DNA from: Phycicoccus sp. HDW14
GTDB lineage: Bacteria; Actinomycetota; Actinomycetes; Actinomycetales; Dermatophilaceae
NCBI RefSeq assembly: GCF_011383005.1
Contig: NZ_CP049935.1
Location: 2,666,001 to 2,730,000 of the forward strand
DNA: 64,000 nt
Direction: 5' to 3'
A program made the position numbers and the translations under genes. Below are positions 29,144-37,642 of the stretch, piece by piece; the stretch's first letter is position 1, and each line of letters starts with the position of its first letter. The notes beneath the pieces are model-generated. The model ran no database searches and had not been told where the DNA came from. It saw nothing but the letters and a program-made list of their open reading frames with translations.

Positions 29144-30976
29144 TCAGCCGGTGTGGTGCACCTCCTGGAGCCGGTAGACCGGGGTCTCCAGGCCGGCGAA
29201 GCGCGCCGCGAGCTGGAGCGCGAGGTAGAGCGAGTAGTGCCGTGACTGGTGGAGGTTGCCGCCGTGCATCCAGAGGTTCGGCACCTGGGTCGGCTTCCAC
29301 ATGTTGCGCTGCTCGCCCTCCCACGGGCCGGGGTCCTTCGTCGTGTCCGAGCCGAGGCCCCAGCACTTGCCGAGCCGGTCCGCGGTCTCCTGGTCGATGA
29401 GGTCGGCGACCCAGCCGTTCATCGAGTTGTAGCCGGTCGCGAAGACGACGAGGTCGGCCGGCAGCTCGGTGCCGTCGTCGAGCACGACCGCGTCCTCCGT
29501 CAGCCGGACGACCTGGCCGTGCGCGAGCTTGACCTCACCGTCGGCCACGAGGTCGGCGGCACCGACGTCGATGTAGTAGCCGGAGCCGCGCCTCAGGTAC
29601 TTCATGAACAGGCCGGAGCCGTCGTCGCCCCAGTCGAGCCAGAAGCCGGCGGCCTCGAGCCGGTCGTAGAAGTCCTTGTCGACCTCGGCCATCTTCTCGT
29701 AGGCGGGGATCTGGAACTCGTGGAGGATCCGGTACGGGAGCGAGGCGAAGATGAGGTCGGCCTTCTCGGTCGTCACGCCCGCGTCGAGCGCCCGCTCCGA
29801 GTAGAGGTCACCCAGCCCGTACTCCATCAGGCTGCCGCTCTTGACGATGTGCGTCGAGCTGCGCTGGACCATCGTCACGTCGACGTCGTTCTCCCACAAC
29901 GCTCCACAGATGTCGAAGGCGCTGTTGTTGCTGCCGATGACGACGGCGCGCTTGCCGCGGTACGCGTCCGGGCCGGGGTGGCGCGACGAGTGGTGCACGT
30001 CGCCGCGGAACACGTCCATCCCCTCGACCTCGGGCATCCGCGCCTTGCCGGACATCCCGGTGGCGAAGACGAGCTGCGTCGGTCGCAGGGTCAGGGGCTG
30101 CCCCTCCTTCTCGACCTCGACGGTCCACTCGCCGGCCTCCTCGTTCCACGTCGCCGAGCGGGCCTCGGTGCTCGACCAGTACGGCACCTCCATGACGTTG
30201 ACGTAGGACTCCAGCCAGTCGCCGATCTTGTCCTTCGGGGCGAACACCGGCCAGTTGTCGGGGAACTTGAGGTACGGCAGGTGGTCGTACCAGACCGGGT
30301 CGTGGAGGCAGAGCGACTTGTACCGCCCGCGCCACTGGTCGCCGGGTCGCGGGTGCTTGTCGATGACGAGCGCCGGCACCCCGAGCTGGCGCAGCCGCGA
30401 CCCGAGCGCGATACCGCCCTGGCCGCCGCCGACGACGAGCACGTAGGGCTGGGTGGTCGAGCCGAGCGACTCGGCCTCGGCCTGGCGCCGCTCCTTCCAC
30501 GTGGTGCGCTCGCGCGCGGCGCCGTGCTCGGCGCCCATCGGCCGGCGGGTGCGGCGCGGCTCCTCGCGGCCCTTGAGCTCGTCGAGGGTGGTGAGCAGGG
30601 TCCAGGCCCTGTCGGCGCCGTCCTCCTCGCGCAGCCGCAGGAGGCCGGTGCCCCGTCCGACGGCCGTCTCGAAGGTGAACCACGCCGTGACGACGCCGCC
30701 GTCCTCGGTCGCCGGCTCGCTCGTCCCGAAGCCCGACGGGCGGGTGCGCCCCAGCGTCTCGCCGAGCAGGTCGCGGACGCCGTCCGGGTTCTCGACGGTC
30801 GTGAGGTTCCAGCTGAACGACACGAGGTCGCGCCAGAAGCTCTGCGCGGCGAACAGGCCGGCCGCCCGGTCCACGTCGCCGGCGGTCAGGGCGTCCTCGA
30901 AGGTCGCCAGCCACGCGTCGGCCCGGTCGGGGGCGGACCGCTCGTCGGTCGGGGGTCGCTCCAGGGTGTCGGTCAT
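29144..30976 (-). CDS. Flavin-containing monooxygenase with N-terminal NTF2-like domain
   Basis: A 610-residue protein. Residues 15-135 look like an NTF2/SnoaL-type domain (WLATFEDALTAGDVDRAAGL, SFWRDLVSFSWNL). Residues 175-610 form an FMO: FAD Rossmann VVGGGQGGIALGSRL, the motif PGDQWRGRYKSL, the NADPH Rossmann VIGSNNSAFDICGAL and the FATGYNSMNGW motif. It should insert oxygen into an organic substrate (N-, S- or Baeyer-Villiger oxidation) using NADPH. The divergent GAF-domain regulator 190 bases away probably controls it. Its link to phenol catabolism is by neighbourhood only. Confidence 0.88.
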   Translation of the reverse strand: MTDTLERPPTDERSAPDRADAWLATFEDALTAGDVDRAAGLFAAQSFWRDLVSFSWNLTTVENPDGVRDLLGETLGRTRPSGFGTSEPATEDGGVVTAWFTFETAVGRGTGLLRLREEDGADRAWTLLTTLDELKGREEPRRTRRPMGAEHGAARERTTWKERRQAEAESLGSTTQPYVLVVGGGQGGIALGSRLRQLGVPALVIDKHPRPGDQWRGRYKSLCLHDPVWYDHLPYLKFPDNWPVFAPKDKIGDWLESYVNVMEVPYWSSTEARSATWNEEAGEWTVEVEKEGQPLTLRPTQLVFATGMSGKARMPEVEGMDVFRGDVHHSSRHPGPDAYRGKRAVVIGSNNSAFDICGALWENDVDVTMVQRSSTHIVKSGSLMEYGLGDLYSERALDAGVTTEKADLIFASLPYRILHEFQIPAYEKMAEVDKDFYDRLEAAGFWLDWGDDGSGLFMKYLRRGSGYYIDVGAADLVADGEVKLAHGQVVRLTEDAVVLDDGTELPADLVVFATGYNSMNGWVADLIDQETADRLGKCWGLGSDTTKDPGPWEGEQRNMWKPTQVPNLWMHGGNLHQSRHYSLYLALQLAARFAGLETPVYRLQEVHHTG

Positions 30977-31166
30977 CGGCTGCTCCTTCGCGGGATGCGG
31001 GGACCTCGTCGTCCGCGCTCCGGGTCAGGACACCCCGCGCCGGCGGGTCGCGGGAAGGGTTGCAGCGCGTTGCACGCCGCCCGGTCGCAGGGGGCGGCGG
31101 CGCGGGCCGGCGGCTACCCTGACGGGATCGCCCGCGCGCCCGCCGCCGGGTGGTGAGGAGTCGACG

Positions 31167-32371
31167 ATGACGCCCTACAGCGCCGGAAGTGCCGTCGTGC
31201 CCGGCACCGACCTCGGGCAGCACGCCCGGGCGCTGCGCCGCGTCCACGACGCCGTGATGGGTGGCGCGTCGGCCCCCGCCCCGCTGCGGCCCCTCGTCTC
31301 CCGCTCGTGGACCCGGGTGCTCGGGTTCGGGCTCGACCCCACCCACGCCAACGCCCGCCAGCCGCTGCCGTGGGCCGAGGTCGAGCGCCGGCGGCACCAC
31401 TCCCCCTCGCCCTGGTCATCGACGAGGTCCGGTCGGTGCTGACGTCCGTGGCCGACGCCTCGCGCTTCATCGTCGTCGTCACCGACGCCGAGGGCGTCAT
31501 CCTCTGGCGGGAGGGGTCCGCCGGGGTGCTGCGCAAGGCCGACACCCTCGGGTTCACCGAGGGCGCGACGTGGACCGAGGACCACGTCGGCACCAACGCC
31601 ATCGGCACCGCCCTTGCGGAACAGGCTCCGGTGCAGCTGTTCTCGGCCGAGCACTTCGAGGAGGGGCAGCACCCCTGGTACTGCACCGCATCGCCCGTGC
31701 ACGACCCGCGGACCGGTGCGCTGCTGGGCGTCGTCGACGTCTCGGGGCCTGCCCTGACGCTGCACCCGGCGCTCATCGCCCTCGTCGACACCGCCACCAA
31801 GCTCGCCGAGGCCCGACTCTGGCGCCACCACGAGCAGTCGCTGCAGCGGCTGCGGCGCTCGGCCGAGCACGTGCTCGCGACGACGACGGGGCCGGTGCTG
31901 CTCGTCGACGACGACGGCTGGGTCGCGCACTACAGCGGCGTGCTCGTCCGCGACCGCATCGCCGCCCCCCGGCCCGACCGGCCGCTCACCGTGCCCGGGC
32001 TGGGACTGTGCCTGCCCGAGCGGCTCGGTGAGGGCTGGCTGGTGCGTCCGGACGAGCGCGGCACGTCCCTGACCGCCCGGCTGGTGTCGGTGGGCGGGGA
32101 GGCGGTGCTCGAGGTGTCCGGTGCGCCCGGTGGCGACGCCGGCTGGCGGGCGTCGCTCACCCCGCGGCACGCGGCCATCCTGCGCCTGCTCGCGGGGGCG
32201 GGGTCGGAGGGGATGACGGCCGCCGCGCTGAGCCGTGCCCTGTTCGGCGACGAGGAGCACCAGGTCACCGTGCGGGCCGAGGTCAGCCGGCTGCGACGCG
32301 TCGTCGGTGCGCTGGTGGCGGCGGCGCCCTACCGCGTGGCCGAGGGCGTCCGCCTCACCTGCGACCCCTGA
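31167..32371 (+). CDS. GAF-domain transcriptional regulator (AcoR/MimR-like N-terminus), frameshifted near 31405
   Basis: The N-terminal region has RPLVSRSWTRVLGFGLDP, the opening typical of AcoR/MimR-type regulators. A GAF domain follows (VVVTDAEGVILWREGS, GTNAIGTALAE, VQLFSAEHF). The C-terminus is a winged-helix-like part (SLTPRHAAILRLLAGAG, HQVTVRAEVSRLRRVVG). No AAA+ sigma-54 activation domain is present. The frame breaks near 31405 in ACTCCCCCTCGCC; one missing C joins HHSP to LALVIDEVRSVL. It is divergent from the FMO gene and probably senses that enzyme's substrate. Confidence 0.85.
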
Positions 32372-32410
32372 CCCGCGACCCCGACCCGCGACCCCGACCC
32401 ACCCCCTCAT

Positions 32411-32486
32411 CCCGACTGATTGCCCAGAACCCACCTCTCGGGGTCGTTTCGGCCCTCCCGAGGTGGGTTCTGGGCAATCAGTCGGG
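32411..32486. repeat. Perfect 27-bp intergenic inverted repeat
   Basis: The arms at 32411-32437 and 32460-32486 are exact complements, with a 22-base centre that can itself pair (GGGTCG with CGGCCC). It lies between convergent genes. It is the longest perfect hairpin in the window. Confidence 0.75.
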
Positions 32487-32529
32487 TCGGTCGGGGAGGT
32501 CGGCCAAGGTGCCGGGGCCGGGGACGGGG

Positions 32530-33285
32530 TCAGCTCGAGGGGCCGAAGCGCTCGGTGCGGATGGCGCCCGAGTCGTGGCCACCGTCGAGCAGGAGCCGGG
32601 TCGCCGCCTCGACGAACCCCGACGGGCCACAGCAGTAGACCAGCGGCGGGGCGGGGAAGGCGTCGACCGGGGGCAGGTCGCCGGGGCGCAGACGGCCGGG
32701 CGGACGCGCGTCGTCGGGCAGCCCACCGCGGGAGTACAGCCGGTCGATGCGCAGCCCCGACGCGGTGACGGCCATCGCGTGCAGCTCGTTCGTGTAGAAG
32801 ACGTGGTCGGGCGTGCGGGCGCTGTAGACGAGGTGGAACGGGGTGCTCGACCGGGTGCGCTGGCGCTCGCGGAGCATCGCCATGAGCGGCACGACCCCGG
32901 AGCCGCCCGCCACGAGCAGCACCGGCTCGGGCATCTCGGCGCTCCAGCGGAACCAGCCGCCGATGGGGCCCCGGACCTCGAGCTCGTCGCCGGCCCTGGC
33001 CTCCTCGACCAGCCACGGCGAGACCTCCCCGTCGCCGACGAGCTGCACGGTGAGCACGAGCCGGCCGGGCTCGGGCGCGGAGGCGACGGAGTACGTGCGG
33101 GTCGCGGTGTAGCCGTCGGCCGCCGTGAGCCGCACGTCGACGTGCTGGCCGGCGGCGTGGCCCGGCCAGCCGGGGACCTCGAGCACCACCGTGCGGGCGG
33201 TACGGGTCTCGAGCCAGCCGTCCTCGACACGGGCCAGCCGCCAGGGCATCGGGGTGGGGGCGGGCGTGCCCGCTGGGGAGGTCAT
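32530..33285 (-). CDS. FAD-binding ferredoxin-reductase-type oxidoreductase
   Basis: A 251-residue protein with the FNR fold. The FAD motif is ATRTYSVASAP and the NAD(P) motif LLVAGGSGVVPLMAML, with a closing YCCGPSGFVEAA. It lacks an iron-sulfur domain, so it would pass electrons between NAD(P)H and a separate partner. The gene before it, 14 bases upstream, encodes a sulfite-oxidase-like molybdoenzyme. This two-gene pairing recurs in actinobacteria and suggests the reductase serves the molybdoenzyme. Confidence 0.88.
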   Translation of the reverse strand: MTSPAGTPAPTPMPWRLARVEDGWLETRTARTVVLEVPGWPGHAAGQHVDVRLTAADGYTATRTYSVASAPEPGRLVLTVQLVGDGEVSPWLVEEARAGDELEVRGPIGGWFRWSAEMPEPVLLVAGGSGVVPLMAMLRERQRTRSSTPFHLVYSARTPDHVFYTNELHAMAVTASGLRIDRLYSRGGLPDDARPPGRLRPGDLPPVDAFPAPPLVYCCGPSGFVEAATRLLLDGGHDSGAIRTERFGPSS

Positions 33286-33299
33286 CGTGCCGGCGCCGC

Positions 33300-33898
33300 T
33301 CAGTCGCCGACGTAGCGCTGCTCGCGCCACGGGTCGCCGAGCGCGTGATAGCCGAGCCGCTCCCAGAAGCCGAGGTGGTCCTCGGTGAGCAGCTCGAGGC
33401 CGTTGACCCACTTGGCCGACTTCCAGAGGTACAGGTGCGGCACGAGGAGGCGGGCCGGGCCGCCGTGCTCGGGGGTCAGCGGCTTCCCTCCGTAGTGGGT
33501 GGCGACCCAGGCGCGCCCGCCCGTGACGTCCTCCATCGGCAGGTTGGTGGTGTAGCCGCCGTAGGCGTGGACGAGCACGTGCGTGGCCAGCCGGCCGGCG
33601 CCGTCGAGCACCGCCTCGAGGGGCACGCCGCGCCAGGTCGTGTCGAGCTTGCTCCACTTGGTGACGCAGTGGATGTCGGTCGTCAGGTCCTCGGCGGGCA
33701 GGGCCATCAGGTCGGCCCAGGAGAGGCGGCGGCGCGTGCCGTCGGTGTCGAGGACGTCGAGCCGCCACTCCTCGGTGCGCACCCCGGGTGTCGGCCCGGC
33801 CGACAGCACCGGGAAGTCGCGCTCGAGGTACTGGCCCGGGGGATGCGCGGGTTCGACGGGCCGCGGCGGCCGGCGAACCCTCTCGTGACGACGTCCAC
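33300..33898 (-). CDS. Sulfite-oxidase-like molybdopterin oxidoreductase, frameshifted near 33840
   Basis: The core has DIHCVTKWSKLDTTWRGVPL, with the cysteine that ligates molybdenum in the sulfite oxidase family, then VHAYGGYTTNLP, GGPARLLVPHLYLWKSAKWV and the YHALGDPWREQRY tail. There is no signal peptide or heme domain. The body frame reads back through GQYLERDFPVLSAGPTP but has no start. One base over, a GTG at 33898 gives MDVVTRGFAGRRGPSNPRIP, the usual N-terminus of this subfamily. A missing base in the CCCGGGGG run near 33840 joins them. Confidence 0.85.
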
Positions 33899-33965
33899 GC
33901 GCCCATCATCCCCGACCGGGCCACCGCCGCCGCCCCGGACCGCCCCGACCGCCCGCCCGCCCGGA

Positions 33966-34021
33966 CCGCGAACGTGTGTGAAGAACGTCCAAATGCCGAC
34001 GGTCTTCACACACGTTCGCGG
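33966..34021. repeat. Perfect 19-bp inverted repeat in a divergent intergenic region
   Basis: The arms at 33966-33984 and 34003-34021 are exact complements. After one A/G mismatch, CGTC and GACG extend the stem to 24 pairs with an 8-base loop. It lies between divergently transcribed genes, so a terminator role does not fit the context. Confidence 0.75.
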
Positions 34022-34165
34022 AGGGGGCGGGCGCAGGCCGGACGTGACGCACGGGACATGTGACGCGCGCCGCCTCCACCCGCCGCGCGGACCCGTCGCT
34101 CCTAGCGTGGGGGGTGGAGCCACGGGCTCCCCGCCCGTGGCCGTCCGCACAGAGCCGAGGACGCC

Positions 34166-35041
34166 ATGACACGCACGTACGCAGTCACCGGATCCGCGTC
34201 GGGGATCGGGCAGGCCACCGCCGCCCTCCTGCGTCGCCGGGGCCACCGGGTCATCGGGGTCGACGTCCGCTCCGGGGACGTCGTCGCCGACCTCTCGACA
34301 CCGCGAGGTCGTGAGGAGGCGGTCGAGGGGGTGCTCGACGAGGCCGGGGGCCGGCTCGACGGCATCGTCGCCAACGCCGGTCTCGCCCTGCCCGTGGCGG
34401 CCACCGTCGCCGTCAACCACTTCGGCACCGTCGCCCTGCTCGACGGCCTGCGCCCGGCCCTTGCGTGCTCGCGCGCACCCCGGGCCGTCGCGACCTCGTC
34501 GATGGCCACCCTCATGCCCGTGCACGCCCCGCTCGTCGAGGCCTGCCTCGCGGGCGACGAGGACCTGGCGCTGGCCATCGCCACCGACCTCGAGGCGCAG
34601 GGACCGGAGGCCGGCGCGGTGCTGTACCCCTCGAGCAAGCGGGCCCTCTCGCGCTGGGTGCGCCGCGAGGCGCCGACGTCGCGGTGGGCCGGGGCCGGCA
34701 TCCCGCTCAACGCCGTGGGCCCCGGCATCGTCCGGACGCCGATGGTCGCCGACATGATCGCGACCGACGCGGGACGGGCGGGCCTCGCGGCGGCGGTCCC
34801 GATGCCGCTGAACGGCTACCTCGAGCCCGAGCAGGTCGCCGCGCTCCTCGCGTGGCTGGTCTCCGAGGAGAACACGCACGTCTGCGGCCAGACGATCTAC
34901 GTCGACGGCGGCTCGGACGTCGTGCTGCGGGGCGACGACGTGTGGGCGTGGCACGACGCCGTGCCCACCACCACCGTCACCGCCGCCGCCATCGCCGCCA
35001 CCACCGGTGCCCCGGTGCGGGAGGCCGTCCCGGCCGGCTGA
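34166..35041 (+). CDS. SDR-family dehydrogenase (3-alpha-hydroxysteroid dehydrogenase-like)
   Basis: A 291-residue SDR. The cofactor motif is TGSASGIGQ near residues 8-16, NAG lies at about 70-72, the catalytic Ser at 111-112, and Tyr154/Lys158 in YPSSKRA. The spacing and the large insertion between Ser and Tyr (about residues 115-150) match the 3-alpha-HSD/carveol-type group. The C-terminus is extended beyond GGSDVV by about 40 residues. It stands alone and converges on the dmpC-type dehydrogenase gene. Substrate unknown. Confidence 0.87.
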   Translation: MTRTYAVTGSASGIGQATAALLRRRGHRVIGVDVRSGDVVADLSTPRGREEAVEGVLDEAGGRLDGIVANAGLALPVAATVAVNHFGTVALLDGLRPALACSRAPRAVATSSMATLMPVHAPLVEACLAGDEDLALAIATDLEAQGPEAGAVLYPSSKRALSRWVRREAPTSRWAGAGIPLNAVGPGIVRTPMVADMIATDAGRAGLAAAVPMPLNGYLEPEQVAALLAWLVSEENTHVCGQTIYVDGGSDVVLRGDDVWAWHDAVPTTTVTAAAIAATTGAPVREAVPAG

Positions 35042-35110
35042 CCGCCCTCAGACCGCGGCGCGGCGCGGGGTGCTCGACCCCCGCACCCGCGCCGCCCCAC
35101 GTGGGGCGGG

Positions 35111-36556
35111 TCAGCCGCGGTCGATCTGCATGACGACGGCCTTGGGCTCGGTGAAGAACTCACGCGAGAAGTTGCCGCCCTCGCGCCCGACCCCGGAGTC
35201 GCCGACGCCGCCGAACGGCGTGCGCAGGTCGCGGATGAAGAAGCAGTTGACCCACACGGTGCCGGCACGCAGCCTCGAGGACACCCGGTGCGCCCGCGAG
35301 AGGTTCTCGGTGAAGAGCATCGCATTGAGGCCGTAGCGGGTGTCGTTGGCGAGGTGGACGACCTCGTCCTCGGTGTCGAAGGAGTTGACGACGCACACCG
35401 GGCCGAAGATCTCCTCGCAGTACGGCGCGGCGTCGAGCGCGAGACCGTCGATGATGGTCGGCCGCACGAGCCACGAACCATCCTCTGCCACACCGCCGGT
35501 GCGTATGGTCCCGCCGAGGGCCTCGGCCGACTCGACGTAGGACACGACCTTGTCGTAGTGCCGCTTGCTCGCGAGCGAGGAGAACCTCGTCGCCGGGTCG
35601 AACGGGTCGCCGATGGTCAGCGCCTCGGCCGCCGCGACGAAGCGCTCCATGAAGGTGTCGTAGATCGAGGAGTGGACGAACAGCCGCGACCCCGCCAGGC
35701 AGATCTGGCCGGCGTTGCGGAAGATCGCCTCGACCGCCCAGTACACGGCGTTGTCGAGGTCGGCGTCCTCGAAGACGACGTTGGCGCCCTTGCCCCCGAG
35801 CTCGAGCGACACCGGGGCGAGGTGCGTCGCCGCCGAGGCCATCACGTGCTTGCCCGTCGTCGAGGACCCGGTGAAGGTCACCCGGTCGACCCGGTCGTCG
35901 CCGGTCAGGGCCGCCCCGGCGGGGGCGCCGTAGCCGTTGACGACGTTGAGCACACCGGGCGGGAAGCCGGCCTCGACGGCCAGCCGGCCGAGCATCGTCA
36001 CCGACGCCGGGGTGTCCTCCGACGGCTTGATGATGCACGTGTTGCCCCAGGCGATCGCCGGTGCGATCTTCCACGAGGCCATCATCAGCGGGAAGTTCCA
36101 CGGGCTGATGGCGGCGACGACCCCGGCGGGCCCGAACTCGCTGTAGGTGTGGTGGCCGGAGTCCATCGGGTAGACCTCGCCGACGGCGTCGCGCTGGTGG
36201 TCGGCGAAGAACCGGAAGTTCCAGACCGACCGCGCGACGTCGTGCTTCGCCTGGGCGAACGGCTTGCCCATGTTCGTGGCGTCGAGGCGGGCGAGGTCGT
36301 CGGCGCGCTCCTCCATGAGGTCGGCGAGGCGGTGGATGGCCGCAGCCCGCTCGACCCGTCCCATCCGCGGCCACGGGCCCTCGTCGAAGGCCTTGCGCGC
36401 GCTGACGACGGCGCGCTCGGCGTCCTTCTCGGAGGCCTCGGCCGCCTGCGCCCACACCTCGCGGGTCCACGGGTTCCACACGTCGAAGCGGCGGCCGTCG
36501 ATCGACTCGACCTCCTCGTTGTCGATGATGTGGCCGAAGAACTGGAGCTCGCTCAT
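35111..36556 (-). CDS. dmpC: Aldehyde dehydrogenase, probable 2-hydroxymuconic semialdehyde dehydrogenase
   Basis: A 481-residue ALDH. The catalytic Glu is in SLELGGKGANVVF and the nucleophile Cys in NAGQICLAGSRLF; the NAD site is FTGSSTTGK. It closes the lower meta-pathway block, after the tautomerase gene, in the place expected for the dehydrogenase of the oxalocrotonate branch, which oxidises 2-hydroxymuconic semialdehyde. I base the substrate mainly on this context; other ALDHs look similar. A 70-base gap separates it from the tautomerase gene. Confidence 0.82.
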   Translation of the reverse strand: MSELQFFGHIIDNEEVESIDGRRFDVWNPWTREVWAQAAEASEKDAERAVVSARKAFDEGPWPRMGRVERAAAIHRLADLMEERADDLARLDATNMGKPFAQAKHDVARSVWNFRFFADHQRDAVGEVYPMDSGHHTYSEFGPAGVVAAISPWNFPLMMASWKIAPAIAWGNTCIIKPSEDTPASVTMLGRLAVEAGFPPGVLNVVNGYGAPAGAALTGDDRVDRVTFTGSSTTGKHVMASAATHLAPVSLELGGKGANVVFEDADLDNAVYWAVEAIFRNAGQICLAGSRLFVHSSIYDTFMERFVAAAEALTIGDPFDPATRFSSLASKRHYDKVVSYVESAEALGGTIRTGGVAEDGSWLVRPTIIDGLALDAAPYCEEIFGPVCVVNSFDTEDEVVHLANDTRYGLNAMLFTENLSRAHRVSSRLRAGTVWVNCFFIRDLRTPFGGVGDSGVGREGGNFSREFFTEPKAVVMQIDRG

Positions 36557-36623
36557 GGGATCGCCTCGGGGGTGCTGTGGTCGGAGGTGCCGGCGTCCGT
36601 GCCGGCGTGGACGGGGTTGCGGC

Positions 36624-36839
36624 TCAGGCGGAGTCGCGCGGGTCGGGGGCTCCTCGGCGCTCGGCGATCGTGACGTCTCCGGCGGCCCAGTGCGTCAGGG
36701 GCACCTCACGGACGACGACCCGGATGCTCTCGACGGGCGCGTCGACGGACTCGGCCGTGGCCCGGGTGAGCGCGGAGATGAGGGTGCGGACCTGCTGCGG
36801 CGTGCGGCCCTCGGCCATCGTCACCTCGATGAGCGGCAC
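36624..36839 (-). CDS. dmpI: 4-Oxalocrotonate tautomerase
   Basis: A 71-residue protein. After removal of the initiator it begins with the catalytic base Pro1 in PLIEVTMAEGRTPQQ, with Arg11 in the expected place and a second Arg in IRVVVREVP. It isomerises the enol form of 4-oxalocrotonate to the keto form used by the decarboxylase. The GTG start is one base after the dmpH stop, which indicates tight coupling. Confidence 0.9.
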   Translation of the reverse strand: MPLIEVTMAEGRTPQQVRTLISALTRATAESVDAPVESIRVVVREVPLTHWAAGDVTIAERRGAPDPRDSA

Positions 36840-36840
36840 G

Positions 36841-37642
36841 TCAGGCCTCCCCGCCGTTGAGGAAGACCGAGCCGAGGTTCGTGAAGTGCAGCGCGGTGCT
36901 CGACCCCGGCGGTGCGAAGACCGCGTCGGTCATCCCACCGGTCAGCACGATCCAGCCCGCCTCGATGGCGTGGCCGCGCCGGGCCAGGTCGTTGGCGGCC
37001 AGGGCCAGCGCCTCGCCGGGGTGCCCCTGGACCGCCGCACCGGTCGCCGAGTCGGTGACGACCCCGCCGACCTCGACGAGGACCGCCTCGAGCGAGAGGT
37101 CGAGGTCGGCCGGGGGACACCGACCGGACCGGTGACGAACGCCCCGGACGAGGCGTTGTCGGCGGCGACGTCACCGGCGGTGAAGCGGAAGTCCTTGTAG
37201 CGGCTGTCGATGACCTCTGCGCCGCCCCAGACCGACTCGACCGCGGACATCGCCTGCGCACAGGTGACCCCCGGACCCTCGAGCCGCTCGCCCATGAGGA
37301 AGACGATCTCCGGCTCGATCCGCGGGTGGATGAGCCGGCCCTGCGGCACGGGGTCGCCGACGGGCAGCACCATCGCGTCGGTCAGCCACGCGACGAACGG
37401 GAAGTGCACACCCATCCGCTGCTGCTTGGCCCGGCTGGTCAGCCCGAGCTTGACGCCGATGAGCTTCTCGCCGCGCTCGATCCTCTTCTGCAGGGTGAGG
37501 TCCTGGACGGCGTACCCGGTGTCGAGGTCGAGCCCGGGCCACTCGTCGGTGAAGGGCTCACGCTCGCGGCGCTCGTCCTCGCAGGCGAGCAGCTCTGCGG
37601 CAACGGACTCGACCGTCCAGCCCCCGAAGGCGCACCGGCCAT
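36841..37642 (-). CDS. dmpH: 4-Oxalocrotonate decarboxylase, frameshifted (near 37116, probably also near 37620)
   Basis: The conserved body runs from [20 protein letters not shown] through [28 protein letters not shown] and [14 protein letters not shown] to [17 protein letters not shown]. After VTGPVGVP the frame breaks in a CCCC run near 37116. One base over, the expected tail ends in FLNGGEA at 36841. At the 5' end an ATG at 37642 overlaps the likely dmpG stop as TGATG, but lies one frame away. A missing G in TTCGGGGGC would join MAGAPSG to WTVESV. It decarboxylates 2-oxohex-3-enedioate to 2-hydroxypenta-2,4-dienoate. Confidence 0.83.

Noticed and set aside
26940..29366. An 808-residue open frame ending with the secreted protein
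   Set aside because: The part before the ATG at 27377 is antisense to galM and low-complexity. The signal peptide marks the true start.
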